Shown one piece after another: positions 9,354 to 17,769 of a stretch of DNA of 64,000 bases. Below the pieces are notes generated by a model. The model ran no database searches and was not told where the DNA came from. It saw only the letters and a program-made list of their open reading frames with translations. Both the position numbers and the translations under genes were made by a program. The DNA is from Streptomyces sp. TRM49041 (GTDB lineage Bacteria; Actinomycetota; Actinomycetes; Streptomycetales; Streptomycetaceae): assembly GCF_008271805.1 (NCBI RefSeq), contig NZ_VSRY01000147.1:124001-188000 (forward strand). The letters run 5' to 3'. The number at the start of each line of letters is the position of its first letter. Position 1 is the stretch's first letter.

Positions 9354-9818
9354 TCAGGTTGTCTCCTCGGGGTGGAGGCGCCCCAGTAGCTCGTAGAGAC
9401 TGCGGCGACCCTCCTCGTCCAGACGCGCAAAGGCTGCCGAGGTGGCCCGCATATCGGCGCGGATGAGGCGGACCGCCTCCCGTCCCTCTTCGGTGGCGAC
9501 CACGTTCTTGATCCGCCGGTCGGCGGCGTCGGCGTGTCTGGAGACCAGTCCACGCGCCTCCAGCCGGTCGACGATTCCGGTGATGTTGGAGGCGTCGCAG
9601 GCGAGCCGCCCTGCGAGGGCGCGCATGGGCAGCGGTTGCCGAAGCAGGATGAGCATCTTGGCCTGCGTCATGGTGAGCCCATGCATTGCGGCCGCCGCTG
9701 TCAGATCCCGGTAGTAACCGGCAGCAGCGCGTGCCAAGCGCTCCATGAGTGCGTCGTGGGCAGGGTCGCTGTCCTGCGCGGCGGAGCCGTCGGCGGGCGG
9801 GGCGGGAGTGTGGGCCAT
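9354..9818 (-). CDS. MarR family transcriptional repressor
   Basis: 154-residue winged-helix regulator. The core is visible: LTMTQAKMLILLRQPLPMRALAGRLACDASNITGIVDRLEARGLVSRHADAADRR, which contains the recognition helix and the wing (DRR). On the minus strand TAGACT (9830-9825) lies 6 nt before the ATG, so the transcript may be leaderless. It diverges from an MFS exporter followed by detoxification genes, the usual arrangement for a MarR sensor of phenolics, quinones or other electrophiles. Acid residues dominate the N-terminal tail. No cysteine is obvious in the usual redox-sensing position near the N-terminus. Confidence 0.88.
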   Translation of the reverse strand: MAHTPAPPADGSAAQDSDPAHDALMERLARAAAGYYRDLTAAAAMHGLTMTQAKMLILLRQPLPMRALAGRLACDASNITGIVDRLEARGLVSRHADAADRRIKNVVATEEGREAVRLIRADMRATSAAFARLDEEGRRSLYELLGRLHPEETT

Positions 9819-9845
9819 GCCTCAAGTCTAGGCGAAGCTCAACGT

Positions 9846-9875
9846 TTGACTTCCTCAACCATTTAGGTCTACCGT
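9846..9875 (+). promoter_or_regulatory. Predicted promoter of the MFS/oxidoreductase operon
   Basis: TTGACT (9846-9851), 18-nt spacer, TACCGT (9870-9875), pointing to the exporter gene at 9973. The small inverted repeat TCAA-CGT-TTGA (9842-9848 region) overlaps the -35. Start site and use are inferred. Confidence 0.45.
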
Positions 9876-9884
9876 CTCCATCAT

Positions 9885-9903
9885 TGCTTGGCTGCATCAA
9901 GCA
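9885..9903. promoter_or_regulatory. Candidate MarR operator
   Basis: TGCTTG-N7-CAAGCA, a perfect 6-bp inverted repeat located just downstream of the predicted -10, where a bound MarR dimer would block transcription. Half-site spacing is in the range of known MarR sites. No second copy was found elsewhere in the window. Confidence 0.45.
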
Positions 9904-9972
9904 TCTAATCGTCGACCAGTCCCCCGTCGTGTTCCCGCCACAACACCCCGCCCCGCACCGGAGAAAGCACCC

Positions 9973-11460
9973 GTGTCACATCCCCTGGCTCCGCCGCATG
10001 GCCGACACCGAGCCGAAACCGCAGTCGTCCTTGCCCTGAGCCTCGCCGCGATGATCGTGTCGATGATGCAGACACTGGTGGTGCCGATCCTCGGCCTGAT
10101 CCAGAGCAGCCTCGGCGCCAGCTCCGCCGAGGTCAGCTGGGTCACCACCGCGACCCTGCTCTCGGCAGCCGTCTTCACCCCGCTGCTCGGCCGCTTCGGC
10201 GACCAGCACGGCAAGAAACCGACCCTCATCGGCGTGCTGGCGCTGATGATCGTCGGCTCCGTCCTGGCCGCCACGACCGACTCGCTGCTCTGGCTGATCG
10301 TCGGCCGTGTGTTGCAGGGCGCCGCCACCGCGATCTTTCCGCTCGCTCTGTCGGTGCTCCGCGAGGAGGTCCCTGCCCGCCGTCTGCCGGGAGCGATGGC
10401 GCTGGTCAGCGGCACCCTGGCGTTCGGCAGCGGTTTCGCACTGGTCACCACCGGCCTGCTGACCCGCGGCGAGAACGCCGACTACCACCGGGTCTTCTGG
10501 CTGGCCACCGGCCTCGCGGTGGTCACCCTGCTCGCCGTCGTCCTCTTCGTTCCGGCGAGCCGCAGTAAGACCGGCGGACGCACCGACATACTCGGCGCCC
10601 TCACCCTCGGCCTCTTCCTGGTTCTCCTGCTGCTGCCGATCTCCCAGGGTCACGAGTGGGGCTGGACATCCGCCCGTACGCTGGGCAGCTTCAGCGGAGC
10701 GGTCCTCATGGCAGGCGTCTGGAGCTTCACCGAGAGCCGCGTCCGCGAACCCATGGTCGACATGAGGATGTTCCTCCACCGCCCGGTGCTCCTCAGCAAT
10801 CTCGCGGGCCTCTTCGTGGGATTCGGGATGTTCGCCCAATTCCTCGGTGTCTCCTTCCTGGCGCAGGTACCGAGGGACGTCGCAGGCTACGGCTTCGGCG
10901 CCTCCGTTCTCCGCGCCTCCGTCGAATACCTGCTGCCCAGCACGATCGCGTCCCTCGTCGCCTCCCAGTTCGGTGGCCTGCTGATCCGCAGGTTCGGACC
11001 ACGCCTCACCCTCGCCCTCGGTGCGACGACGGGCATCGTCGGCTTCGCGTGGCTGGCCGCCGCACACTCCTCGACCCCCTCGGTCATCGGCGCCGGCATG
11101 GCTGTCGGAACAGCCATCAGCCTCGGGTACGCCGCGATGCCCGCCCTCATCGTCGCGGGGGTGCCACCCCACCAGACCGGCATCGCCAACGGCATCAATT
11201 CCATCTCCCGGTCCGTCGGCAGCTCGATCGGCAGCGCGCTGATCACCTCACTGCTCGCCTCCCGAACCATCGAGAACCTTCCGGCCGGAGTGCCCCCGCT
11301 GCCCGCCGAGAGCCAGTTCACCCTGAGCTTCACCCTTGCCGGTGTCGCCTTCGCCTTCGTCCTGGCCCTCTCGCTGGTCGGCCTCAAGCGGGGACAACAG
11401 GCACCCCGTACGGAACGCCTGTCCGTCACGGAGCCGGTCGCTGCCACTACCGCTGCCTGA
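9973..11460 (+). CDS. MFS drug-efflux transporter, DHA2 (14-TM) type
   Basis: 495-residue inner-membrane exporter with about 14 hydrophobic segments. The MFS motif A appears as GRFGDQHGKKP around residue 75, and the pattern EVSWVTTATLLSAAVFTPLLGR is typical of the EmrB/QacA group. The GTG at 9973 has GGAG 9 nt upstream. It is the first gene of a plus-strand operon with a quinone oxidoreductase, a DJ-1-like protein and an aldehyde dehydrogenase, and probably exports the toxic compound that inactivates the divergent MarR repressor. The substrate is unknown. Confidence 0.88.
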   Translation: MSHPLAPPHGRHRAETAVVLALSLAAMIVSMMQTLVVPILGLIQSSLGASSAEVSWVTTATLLSAAVFTPLLGRFGDQHGKKPTLIGVLALMIVGSVLAATTDSLLWLIVGRVLQGAATAIFPLALSVLREEVPARRLPGAMALVSGTLAFGSGFALVTTGLLTRGENADYHRVFWLATGLAVVTLLAVVLFVPASRSKTGGRTDILGALTLGLFLVLLLLPISQGHEWGWTSARTLGSFSGAVLMAGVWSFTESRVREPMVDMRMFLHRPVLLSNLAGLFVGFGMFAQFLGVSFLAQVPRDVAGYGFGASVLRASVEYLLPSTIASLVASQFGGLLIRRFGPRLTLALGATTGIVGFAWLAAAHSSTPSVIGAGMAVGTAISLGYAAMPALIVAGVPPHQTGIANGINSISRSVGSSIGSALITSLLASRTIENLPAGVPPLPAESQFTLSFTLAGVAFAFVLALSLVGLKRGQQAPRTERLSVTEPVAATTAA

Positions 11461-11479
11461 CGAGCCCCACCGCGATCTG

Positions 11480-11543
11480 CACCACCGCACCACCGCACCA
11501 CCGCACCACCGCACCACCGCACCACCGCACCACCGCACCACTG
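11480..11543 (+). repeat. Octanucleotide tandem repeat before the oxidoreductase gene
   Basis: CACCACCG repeated seven times exactly plus an eighth copy with one change (CACCACTG). It fills most of the 101-bp gap between the exporter and the oxidoreductase and ends 5 bp before the AAGGAG ribosome-binding site. The lack of complementary G-rich sequence makes a hairpin unlikely. Confidence 0.95.
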
Positions 11544-11561
11544 CACCAAGGAGTTGCCACC

Positions 11562-12488
11562 ATGAAAGCCATCACCTACCGCACCTACGGCGGCCCGGAG
11601 GTCCTGGAGTACGGCGATGTGCCGAACCCGAAGCTCGGCGTGGACACCGTGCTGGTCCGCGTGAAGGCCGCCTCCGTCAACCCGGTCGACTGGAAGATCC
11701 AGGCGGGGCACCTGGACGCCGTGATGGACGCCGTCTTCCCCGTCATCCCCGGCTGGGACATGGCGGGCGTCGTCGAGCAGACCGGCGCCGGGGTCACCGA
11801 GTTCGCTCCAGGAGACGAGGTGATCGGCTACGTCCGTGAGGACTTCGTGTCCCGCGGGACCTTCGCCGAGTACGTCGCCGCCCCGATCCGTACGCTCGCC
11901 CGCAAGCCCGCCGGCCTCTCCATCGAGGAAGCTGCCGGCCTTCCGCTGGCCGGCCTCACCGCATACCAGGCACTGACACGATCCCTGCGGGTGCGGGCCG
12001 GCGACACCGTGCTGGTGCACGCCGCGGCGGGTGGCGTCGGCTCCCTGGCCGTACAGATCGCAAGGTCGCTCGGCGCCCGGGTCATCGGCACCGCCGGCGA
12101 GTACAACCACGCCTACCTGCGAGGTCTGGGAGCGGAGCCGGTCGCCTACGGCGAGGGTCTCACCGACCGGGTCCACGCCCTCGCGCCGCAGGGCGTGGAC
12201 GCCGTCCTCGACCTCGTCGGCGGGGACGCCCTGAAGGTCTCGCCAGGGCTGCTTGCCGAGGGCGGCCGCCTGGCCTCGGCTGTGGACGGCGCCGTGCTCG
12301 GCCTCGGTGGCGGGTACGTCTTCGTGCGACCCGACGCCCGGGACCTGGAGGCTCTCACCGAACTCGCCGAGCGCGGAGAGCTGCGGGTGGACGTGGCCGC
12401 CGTGTTCCCCCTCGAACAGGCCGCCGACGCCCAGCGCCTCAACCGCGAGGGCCACACCCGAGGCAAGATCATCATCGCCGTCGCCTGA
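11562..12488 (+). CDS. Zinc-independent quinone oxidoreductase (MDR family)
   Basis: 308-residue NADPH-dependent reductase of the zeta-crystallin/QOR type. It has the GroES-like N-terminal half (MKAITYRTYGGPEVLEYGDVP) and a Rossmann half with VLVHAAAGGVGSLAVQIARSLGARVIGTA around residues 147-175. Catalytic zinc ligands of alcohol dehydrogenases are absent. AAGGAG precedes the ATG by 8 nt. In its operon it probably reduces quinones or unsaturated carbonyls. The frame upstream of the ATG runs through the CACCACCG repeat and is not coding. Confidence 0.9.
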   Translation: MKAITYRTYGGPEVLEYGDVPNPKLGVDTVLVRVKAASVNPVDWKIQAGHLDAVMDAVFPVIPGWDMAGVVEQTGAGVTEFAPGDEVIGYVREDFVSRGTFAEYVAAPIRTLARKPAGLSIEEAAGLPLAGLTAYQALTRSLRVRAGDTVLVHAAAGGVGSLAVQIARSLGARVIGTAGEYNHAYLRGLGAEPVAYGEGLTDRVHALAPQGVDAVLDLVGGDALKVSPGLLAEGGRLASAVDGAVLGLGGGYVFVRPDARDLEALTELAERGELRVDVAAVFPLEQAADAQRLNREGHTRGKIIIAVA

Positions 12489-12511
12489 GCCACCGCTCGC
12501 CGCCGCACCGC

Positions 12512-12540
12512 CACCGGCACCGGCACCGGCACCGGCACCC
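12512..12540 (+). repeat. Hexanucleotide tandem repeat before the DJ-1-like gene
   Basis: CACCGG repeated four times (12512-12535) plus a partial copy, in the 106-bp gap between the oxidoreductase and the DJ-1/PfpI gene. It is the second C-rich simple repeat in successive spacers of the same operon. Confidence 0.9.
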
Positions 12541-12594
12541 CGCCGGACACCCCCCACCACCGCACGACCCACGCGCACTTTGAAGGAGACAGTT

Positions 12595-13299
12595 GTGACC
12601 GCAGTTCTGTTCGTCGTCACCGGCGCCGACCACTGGACGCTCGCCGACGGCACCCTGCACCCCACCGGCTACTGGGCCGAGGAACTCGCCACACCCCACC
12701 GGCTGTTCCGCGAGGCCGGGTTCGATGTCACCATCGCCACACCCGGCGGCGTGGCTCCGACCGTCGACGCCGTCAGCCTCGCTGCCGCGGCCACCGGCGG
12801 CGAGGAGCAGGCCGATGCCATCGCCGCGTACCTGGCTTCCATCCGCGCCGACCTGGAGAACCCTGTCAAGCTCGAAGAGGTCGACCTCGACGCGTACGCC
12901 GCCGTCCTCTACCCCGGTGGCCACGGCCCCATGGAGGACCTCGCCGTGGACGCCGCCTCCGGCCGCCTGCTCACCACGGCGCTGGACTCCGGCAAGCCGC
13001 TCGCGGTGCTGTGCCACGCCCCAGCGGCCCTGCTCGCCGCCCGGCGCGAGGACGGGAGCTGGCCGTTCGCCGGTTACCGCATGACCGGCTTCACCAACAC
13101 CGAGGAGAGCGCGGCCGGCTTCGCCGACAAGGCCGAGTGGCTGCTCCAGGACCGTCTGGTGGAACTGGGGGCCGACTTCCAGGCCGCGGCGCCGTTCAGC
13201 GAGCACGTCGTGGCGGACCGCAATCTGCTCACCGGTCAGAACCCCGCCTCCTCGGCGCAGCTCGCCCGGAACCTCATCGACACCCTGAACCGCGGCTGA
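12595..13299 (+). CDS. DJ-1/PfpI (HSP31-like) family protein
   Basis: 234-residue class-I glutamine-amidotransferase-fold protein. The nucleophile elbow AVLCHAPAAL places the reactive Cys at residue 140, and LYPGGHGPMEDL supplies the family's glycine-rich loop. Proteins of this type act as glutathione-independent glyoxalases or chaperones for glycated protein. The GTG at 12595 has GAAGGAG 6 nt upstream. Together with the quinone reductase and aldehyde dehydrogenase it points to reactive-carbonyl detoxification. Confidence 0.85.
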   Translation: MTAVLFVVTGADHWTLADGTLHPTGYWAEELATPHRLFREAGFDVTIATPGGVAPTVDAVSLAAAATGGEEQADAIAAYLASIRADLENPVKLEEVDLDAYAAVLYPGGHGPMEDLAVDAASGRLLTTALDSGKPLAVLCHAPAALLAARREDGSWPFAGYRMTGFTNTEESAAGFADKAEWLLQDRLVELGADFQAAAPFSEHVVADRNLLTGQNPASSAQLARNLIDTLNRG

Positions 13300-13381
13300 T
13301 CCCCCTGCCGACGCCGACGCCCGGGCTGCCCCGCGGCGTGACGACAAACCCCCGTCCCCGTACCGCACCTGTGAGGGAACC

Positions 13382-14701
13382 ATGAACAACCCCGCGCCCG
13401 CGCAGCCCGCCGAGCTCGTCGCCCGGCTGCGCGCCACCTTCCGCGCCGGCAAGACCAAGCCCGTGGCCTGGCGCACCGAGCAGCTGCACCGGATGCGTAC
13501 CCTGCTCACCGAGCAGGGGGAGACATTCGCCGCGGCGCTCCGCGCCGACTTGGGAAAGAGCTCCACCGAGGCTTACCGCACGGAGATCGACTTCGTCATA
13601 CGCGAGATCGACCACACCCTGGAGCATCTCGACGGGTGGCTGCGGCCCGAACAGGCCCCCGTCCCCGCGTTCATCGGGGAGGCGAGTGCCTGGACGCAGT
13701 ACGACCCCCTGGGCGTCGTACTGGTCATCGCCCCGTGGAACTACCCGGCGCAGCTGCTGCTGGCCCCGGTGGCCGGTGCCCTGGCGGCGGGCAACGCGGT
13801 GGTCGCCAAGCCCAGCGAACTGGCCCCGGCCACCTCCGCCGCCCTCGCCCGCCTCGTACCGCAGTATCTCGACACCGACGCGGTCGCGGTGGTCGAAGGC
13901 GGGGTCCCGGAGACCACCGCCCTGCTCGAGCAGCGCTTCGACCACATCCTCTATACCGGCAACGGCACGGTCGGCCGCGTCGTGATGGCCGCGGCCGCCC
14001 GGCACCTCACGCCCGTCACTCTCGAACTGGGCGGCAAGTCCCCGGTGTTCGTGGACCGCGGCACGGACCTGGACACCGCAGCCGCCCGCCTCGCGGCCGG
14101 GAAGTTCCTCAACGCCGGGCAGACCTGCGTCGCGCCCGACTACGTCCTCACCGACCCCGAGACCGCACGCGCTCTGGAAGCCGCCCTGGCCAAGGCGGTC
14201 GAGGGGCTGTACGGGACCGACCCCGCCGCTTCTCCGGAGTACGGCCGTATCGTCAACGAACGCCACTTCGACCGGCTGACCGCTCTCCTCGACGCCGGCC
14301 GTCAGGTCACCGGCGGCGCGCACGACCGCGAGACGAAGTACATCGCGCCGACCGTCCTGGCCCAGGTGTCACCGGACGCGCCTGTCATGCAGGAGGAGAT
14401 CTTCGGCCCCATCCTCCCGATCGTCGAGGTGGCCGGGCTCGACGAGGCCATCGACTTCATCAACGACCGCGACAAGCCGCTGGCCCTGTATGCGTTCACC
14501 GACTCCGACGCCACCCGGGAGCGGCTCGCCGCCGAAACCTCCTCCGGCGGCCTCGGGTTCGGCCTGCCGCTGGCCCATCTCACCATCTCCGACCTGCCGT
14601 TCGGCGGCGTCGGGGAAAGCGGCATGGGCAGCTACCACGGCCGCTACTCCATCGAGACCTTCAGCCACCGCAAAGCCGTCCTCGCCACGCCTCTCAGCTG
14701 A
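13382..14701 (+). CDS. NAD(P)-dependent aldehyde dehydrogenase, class-3-like
   Basis: 439-residue aldehyde dehydrogenase that oxidises aldehydes to acids. VIAPWNYPAQLLLAPVAGALAAGN is the conserved cofactor region; the catalytic Glu is residue 215 (LELGGKSP) and the nucleophile Cys is residue 249 (GQTCVAPDY). The short length and lack of the N-terminal extension fit the ALDH3 group. The ATG has GAGGGAACC directly upstream. It ends the MarR-linked operon and converges on the acyl-CoA dehydrogenase gene 60 bp away. Confidence 0.9.
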   Translation: MNNPAPAQPAELVARLRATFRAGKTKPVAWRTEQLHRMRTLLTEQGETFAAALRADLGKSSTEAYRTEIDFVIREIDHTLEHLDGWLRPEQAPVPAFIGEASAWTQYDPLGVVLVIAPWNYPAQLLLAPVAGALAAGNAVVAKPSELAPATSAALARLVPQYLDTDAVAVVEGGVPETTALLEQRFDHILYTGNGTVGRVVMAAAARHLTPVTLELGGKSPVFVDRGTDLDTAAARLAAGKFLNAGQTCVAPDYVLTDPETARALEAALAKAVEGLYGTDPAASPEYGRIVNERHFDRLTALLDAGRQVTGGAHDRETKYIAPTVLAQVSPDAPVMQEEIFGPILPIVEVAGLDEAIDFINDRDKPLALYAFTDSDATRERLAAETSSGGLGFGLPLAHLTISDLPFGGVGESGMGSYHGRYSIETFSHRKAVLATPLS

Positions 14702-14761
14702 TCCACCCCAGCGGCCCCGGTGACGACGGCGGTGCGACCGGTGAGATCGAGTCCTGCCATC

Positions 14762-15991
14762 TCAGCTCACCGCCGCCGTCGCCGCGTCGCGGTACTGCCG
14801 CAGTTCCTGCTTGGCGATGGCCCGCTTGTGCACCTCGTCGGGACCGTCAGCCAGCCGCAACGTCCGCAGATGCGCGTACATCATCGCCAAGGGGAAGTCG
14901 TCGGTCACGCCCGCTCCCCCATGCACCTGAATCGCGCGGTCGACGATCTTCAACGCGATGTTCGGGGCGGCCACCTTGATGGCCGCGATCTCGGTGCGCG
15001 CTTCCTTGTTGCCGACCGTGTCCATGAGATACGCGGCCTTGAGCGTGAGCAGGCGGATCATCTCGATGTCGATGCGCGCTTCCGCGATCCAGTCCTGGAT
15101 GTTGGACCGTTCGGCGACCGGACTGCCGAAAGTCACCCGTGACTGTGCGCGCCGACACATCAGTTCCAGCGCCCGCTCGGCCGCGCCGATGGCCCGCATG
15201 CAATGGTGGATACGACCGGGACCGAGCCGGGCCTGGCTGATCGCGAAACCCTCACCCTCGCCCTTGAGCACGTCCTTGGCCGGCACCCGGACATTCTCGA
15301 AGATGATCTCCGCATGGCCCTCGCGATCCGCGTACCCGAACACCGGGAGGTTCCGGACCACGGTGACCCCGGGGGCCTCGATCGGTACGACCATCATCGA
15401 CTGCTGGCGATGTGGGACCGCCGTGGGGTCGGTCTTGCCCATGACGATGAGCACCTTGCAGTTCTTGTGCATCGCGTTCGAGGCGAACCACTTGCGGCCG
15501 TTGAGCACGTACTCGTCGCCGTCGCGCTCCATCCGCAGCTCGATGTTGGTGGCGTCGGAACTGGCGACACGCGGCTCGGTCATCGCGAACGCCGAGGCCA
15601 TCGTCCCGTCGAGCAGGGGCTTGAGGTACTTCTCCTTGTGCTCGTCGCTGCCGAACAGCGTGAGCACCTCCATGTTTCCGGTGTCGGGAGCGTTGCAGTT
15701 GCACGCCTCGGAGGCGATGTGACTGCGGCCCATGATCTCCGCCAGCGGCGCGTACTCGAGGTTCGTCAGACCGGGGCCCCACTCCGGGTGCGGGTGGAAC
15801 AGGTTCCACAGTCCGCGCCTCCGCGCCTCCGCCTTGAGCTCCTCGAGGATCGGCGGGTGGAAGTGCGGGTCGCCCGACGCGCGCATCTGCTCGTGGTACA
15901 CCGCCTCGGCGGGATAGATGTGCGCACCCATGAACTCGAGCAGATCCGCCCGGTACTTCTTGGCGCGGTCCGACATCTCAAACAGGGACAT
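14762..15991 (-). CDS. Acyl-CoA dehydrogenase (ACAD11-like group)
   Basis: 409-residue FAD enzyme that introduces the alpha,beta double bond into an acyl-CoA. The FAD-binding stretch FAMTEPRVASSDATNIE, the GRKWFASNA loop and the C-terminal HGGAGVTDDFPLAMMYAHLRTLRLADGPDEVHKRAIAK are typical of the group. AGGAG lies 5 nt before the ATG on the minus strand. Its start overlaps the enoyl-CoA hydratase end by 14 bp, so it is third in the SDR, hydratase, dehydrogenase operon. The acyl substrate is not evident. Confidence 0.9.
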   Translation of the reverse strand: MSLFEMSDRAKKYRADLLEFMGAHIYPAEAVYHEQMRASGDPHFHPPILEELKAEARRRGLWNLFHPHPEWGPGLTNLEYAPLAEIMGRSHIASEACNCNAPDTGNMEVLTLFGSDEHKEKYLKPLLDGTMASAFAMTEPRVASSDATNIELRMERDGDEYVLNGRKWFASNAMHKNCKVLIVMGKTDPTAVPHRQQSMMVVPIEAPGVTVVRNLPVFGYADREGHAEIIFENVRVPAKDVLKGEGEGFAISQARLGPGRIHHCMRAIGAAERALELMCRRAQSRVTFGSPVAERSNIQDWIAEARIDIEMIRLLTLKAAYLMDTVGNKEARTEIAAIKVAAPNIALKIVDRAIQVHGGAGVTDDFPLAMMYAHLRTLRLADGPDEVHKRAIAKQELRQYRDAATAAVS

Positions 15992-16790
15992 CCGAACTCC
16001 TGACGGGTAGGGAGGGAAAGTCGGGTGGGCGCTTGTCCAGGTGACTGGCCACGCCTTCGACGACGTCGGACCCGCGGAAGGCCTGGAGCATGAGGCCCTC
16101 GGCCCGGGTCACGGAATCGGCGTAGGTGCCGTCCGCGTCGTTGCTCAGTTGGCTCTTGATGGTGGCCATCGATAGCGGGGAGCAGTGCCTCGCCAGATCG
16201 GCGGCATACGTGACAGCGGCATCCACCACGCTGCCGGTGGGGACCAGGTGGTCGAGGAGTCCGATGCGGAAGGCCTCCTCGGCATCCACCATGCGACTCG
16301 ACAGCAACAGGTCCGTTGCCCGGCTGTGCCCCACCAGCCGGGGCAACAGCCACGAGATCCCGTACTCCGCGATCAGCCCGCGTTGCGCGAATGCCGTGGT
16401 GAACCGGGCCGAGGGTGAGCCGAAGCGAATGTCGCAGTAGAGCGCCTCCACCATGCCCAGGCCGGCGGCCACCCCGTTGATCGCTCCGATCAGCGGTTTG
16501 CGCAGGGACAGCGGCATGTCCCGCGGACGGCGCCGTGCCCTGTCCGCCTCGGAGGCCTTGCCGATTGCCTGCAGCCGTCGCAGGTCGGCTCCGGCGCAGA
16601 ATCCGCGTCCCGCGCCGGTGACCACGACGGCACGTATGTCCGGGTCGTCTTCGGCGGTGTCGAGCAGCGCGAAATAGCGGTCCTCGAGCTCGTCGGTCCA
16701 GGCATTCAGCTTGGCGGGCCGGTTGAACGTGAGCACCAGCACCGGCCCTCGGTGTTCGGCGAGGACGAGTTCGCCCGGCGCGCCGGTCAT
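15978..16790 (-). CDS. Enoyl-CoA hydratase/isomerase (crotonase family)
   Basis: 270-residue crotonase-fold protein. The oxyanion-hole motif GAGRGFCAGADLRRL and the second motif LYCDIRFGSPSARFTTAFAQRGLIAEYGISWLLPRLVG are intact. The ATG at 16790 overlaps the SDR stop (ATGA); the open frame to 16838 lacks a better start. It would hydrate the enoyl-CoA formed by the dehydrogenase encoded next to it. The alternative roles of crotonases (isomerase, dehalogenase) cannot be excluded from sequence alone. Confidence 0.88.
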   Translation of the reverse strand: MTGAPGELVLAEHRGPVLVLTFNRPAKLNAWTDELEDRYFALLDTAEDDPDIRAVVVTGAGRGFCAGADLRRLQAIGKASEADRARRRPRDMPLSLRKPLIGAINGVAAGLGMVEALYCDIRFGSPSARFTTAFAQRGLIAEYGISWLLPRLVGHSRATDLLLSSRMVDAEEAFRIGLLDHLVPTGSVVDAAVTYAADLARHCSPLSMATIKSQLSNDADGTYADSVTRAEGLMLQAFRGSDVVEGVASHLDKRPPDFPSLPVRSSDVPV

Positions 16791-17605
16791 GCCTGGGCCA
16801 GCAGGGAGCTCTGGTAGCGGCGCATTCCGCGCAGCCACCGGTCGTAGTCCGAGCCCTTGTGCCGGTACATCTCGAGAACGTCTTCATGCGGGAGGATCAG
16901 GAAGCGCTCGTCCTCGATCGCGGCGAGGACGGCGTCGGCGACTTCGGTCGGCTCCAGGACGTCGCCTGCGGACGTGACGGCCCGCGTCGCCGCTCTCCCC
17001 AGCGCGTCCCCGGAGTCCTCCCCGGAGGTCAGCATCCTGGTGTTGACCCCCATCGGACACAGACAGCTGACCTGGATCCCGCGATCGCCGTAGGTGACGC
17101 TCAGCCATTCGGCGAAGGCGACGGCCGCGTGCTTGGTGACGGCGTACGTTGCGGAGCCGATCTGGGTGAGCAGCCCGGCTGCCGAGGCGGTGCTGACGAA
17201 GTAGCCTTCCCCGCGTTCGAGCCATCGCGGTACCAGCAGCGTCGCCGCACGGATGTGAGCTCGCAGGTTCACGACGATCGAGAGGTCCCAGTCCTGTTCG
17301 CTCGCGTCGAGGCCAGGTGCCCCGGGGACGCCCGCGTTCGCGAAGTAGAGGTCGACCGGGCCGAACGTGCTCTCGGCCAGGTCGATCAGCTCCTGGATCC
17401 GGTCCGTGTCCGACGCGTCAGCGCCGGCGTTGACGGTGCTTCCCGGATGGTCGGCGTTGACCGTCTCCGACACCGCCCGCGCGACCTCCGGGTCGAGGTC
17501 TGCGACCACGACCCGGGCACCCTCGCGAGCGAGCCGTGCGACCAGCGCGCTGCCGATGCCGCCACCCCCACCGGTGACGATGGCGACTCTTTGTGCAATG
17601 TTCAC
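16787..17605 (-). CDS. Short-chain dehydrogenase/reductase
   Basis: 272-residue NAD(P)-dependent SDR. The nucleotide loop VTGGGGGIGSALV is near residue 10 and the catalytic pair is in YAVTK; the usual NNAG is FANAG here. The GTG at 17605 has GGAGGGG 6 nt upstream; the open frame to 17641 has no ribosome-binding site. It is the first gene of a three-gene acyl-CoA operon whose promoter overlaps a palindromic operator (17644-17673). It probably oxidises a hydroxy intermediate. Confidence 0.88.
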   Translation of the reverse strand: MNIAQRVAIVTGGGGGIGSALVARLAREGARVVVADLDPEVARAVSETVNADHPGSTVNAGADASDTDRIQELIDLAESTFGPVDLYFANAGVPGAPGLDASEQDWDLSIVVNLRAHIRAATLLVPRWLERGEGYFVSTASAAGLLTQIGSATYAVTKHAAVAFAEWLSVTYGDRGIQVSCLCPMGVNTRMLTSGEDSGDALGRAATRAVTSAGDVLEPTEVADAVLAAIEDERFLILPHEDVLEMYRHKGSDYDRWLRGMRRYQSSLLAQA

Positions 17606-17643
17606 AGCGGACCCCTCCGTACCGGGACGGTCTTCCCTCACTC

Positions 17644-17673
17644 TGTATAATTGAATCTGGCGTCAACTTCAAT
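17644..17673 (-). promoter_or_regulatory. Promoter and operator of the SDR/hydratase/dehydrogenase operon (site 1)
   Basis: On the minus strand: -35 TTGAAG (17672-17667), 17-nt spacer, -10 TATACA (17649-17644). The inverted repeat ATTGAA-N12-TTCAAT (17650-17673), with GGCGTCA near the centre, coincides with the -35 and spacer. A second promoter at 20716-20744 has the same layout, so both are probably repressed by the TetR protein encoded between them. Confidence 0.7.
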
Positions 17674-17731
17674 AGCTGGCCCGCCGCAGCCCTTGGTTGT
17701 CACGTCCATGAGGCAGACGAGAAAAGGAAAA

Positions 17732-17754
17732 GACACCCGGCGGTACCGGGTGTC
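17732..17754 (-). terminator. Intrinsic terminator of the TetR gene
   Basis: GACACCCGG-N5-CCGGGTGTC, a perfect 9-bp stem, is followed on the minus strand by the T-rich run TTTTCCTTTTCT. It begins 16 bp after the TetR stop and insulates the downstream SDR operon promoter. Confidence 0.8.
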
Positions 17755-17769
17755 ATGGAGGCAGGCGGT

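Noticed and set aside
14702..14761. Hairpin between the aldehyde dehydrogenase and acyl-CoA dehydrogenase genes
   Set aside because: The best pairing has several mismatches and a loop of about 30 nt extending into the acyl-CoA dehydrogenase gene.
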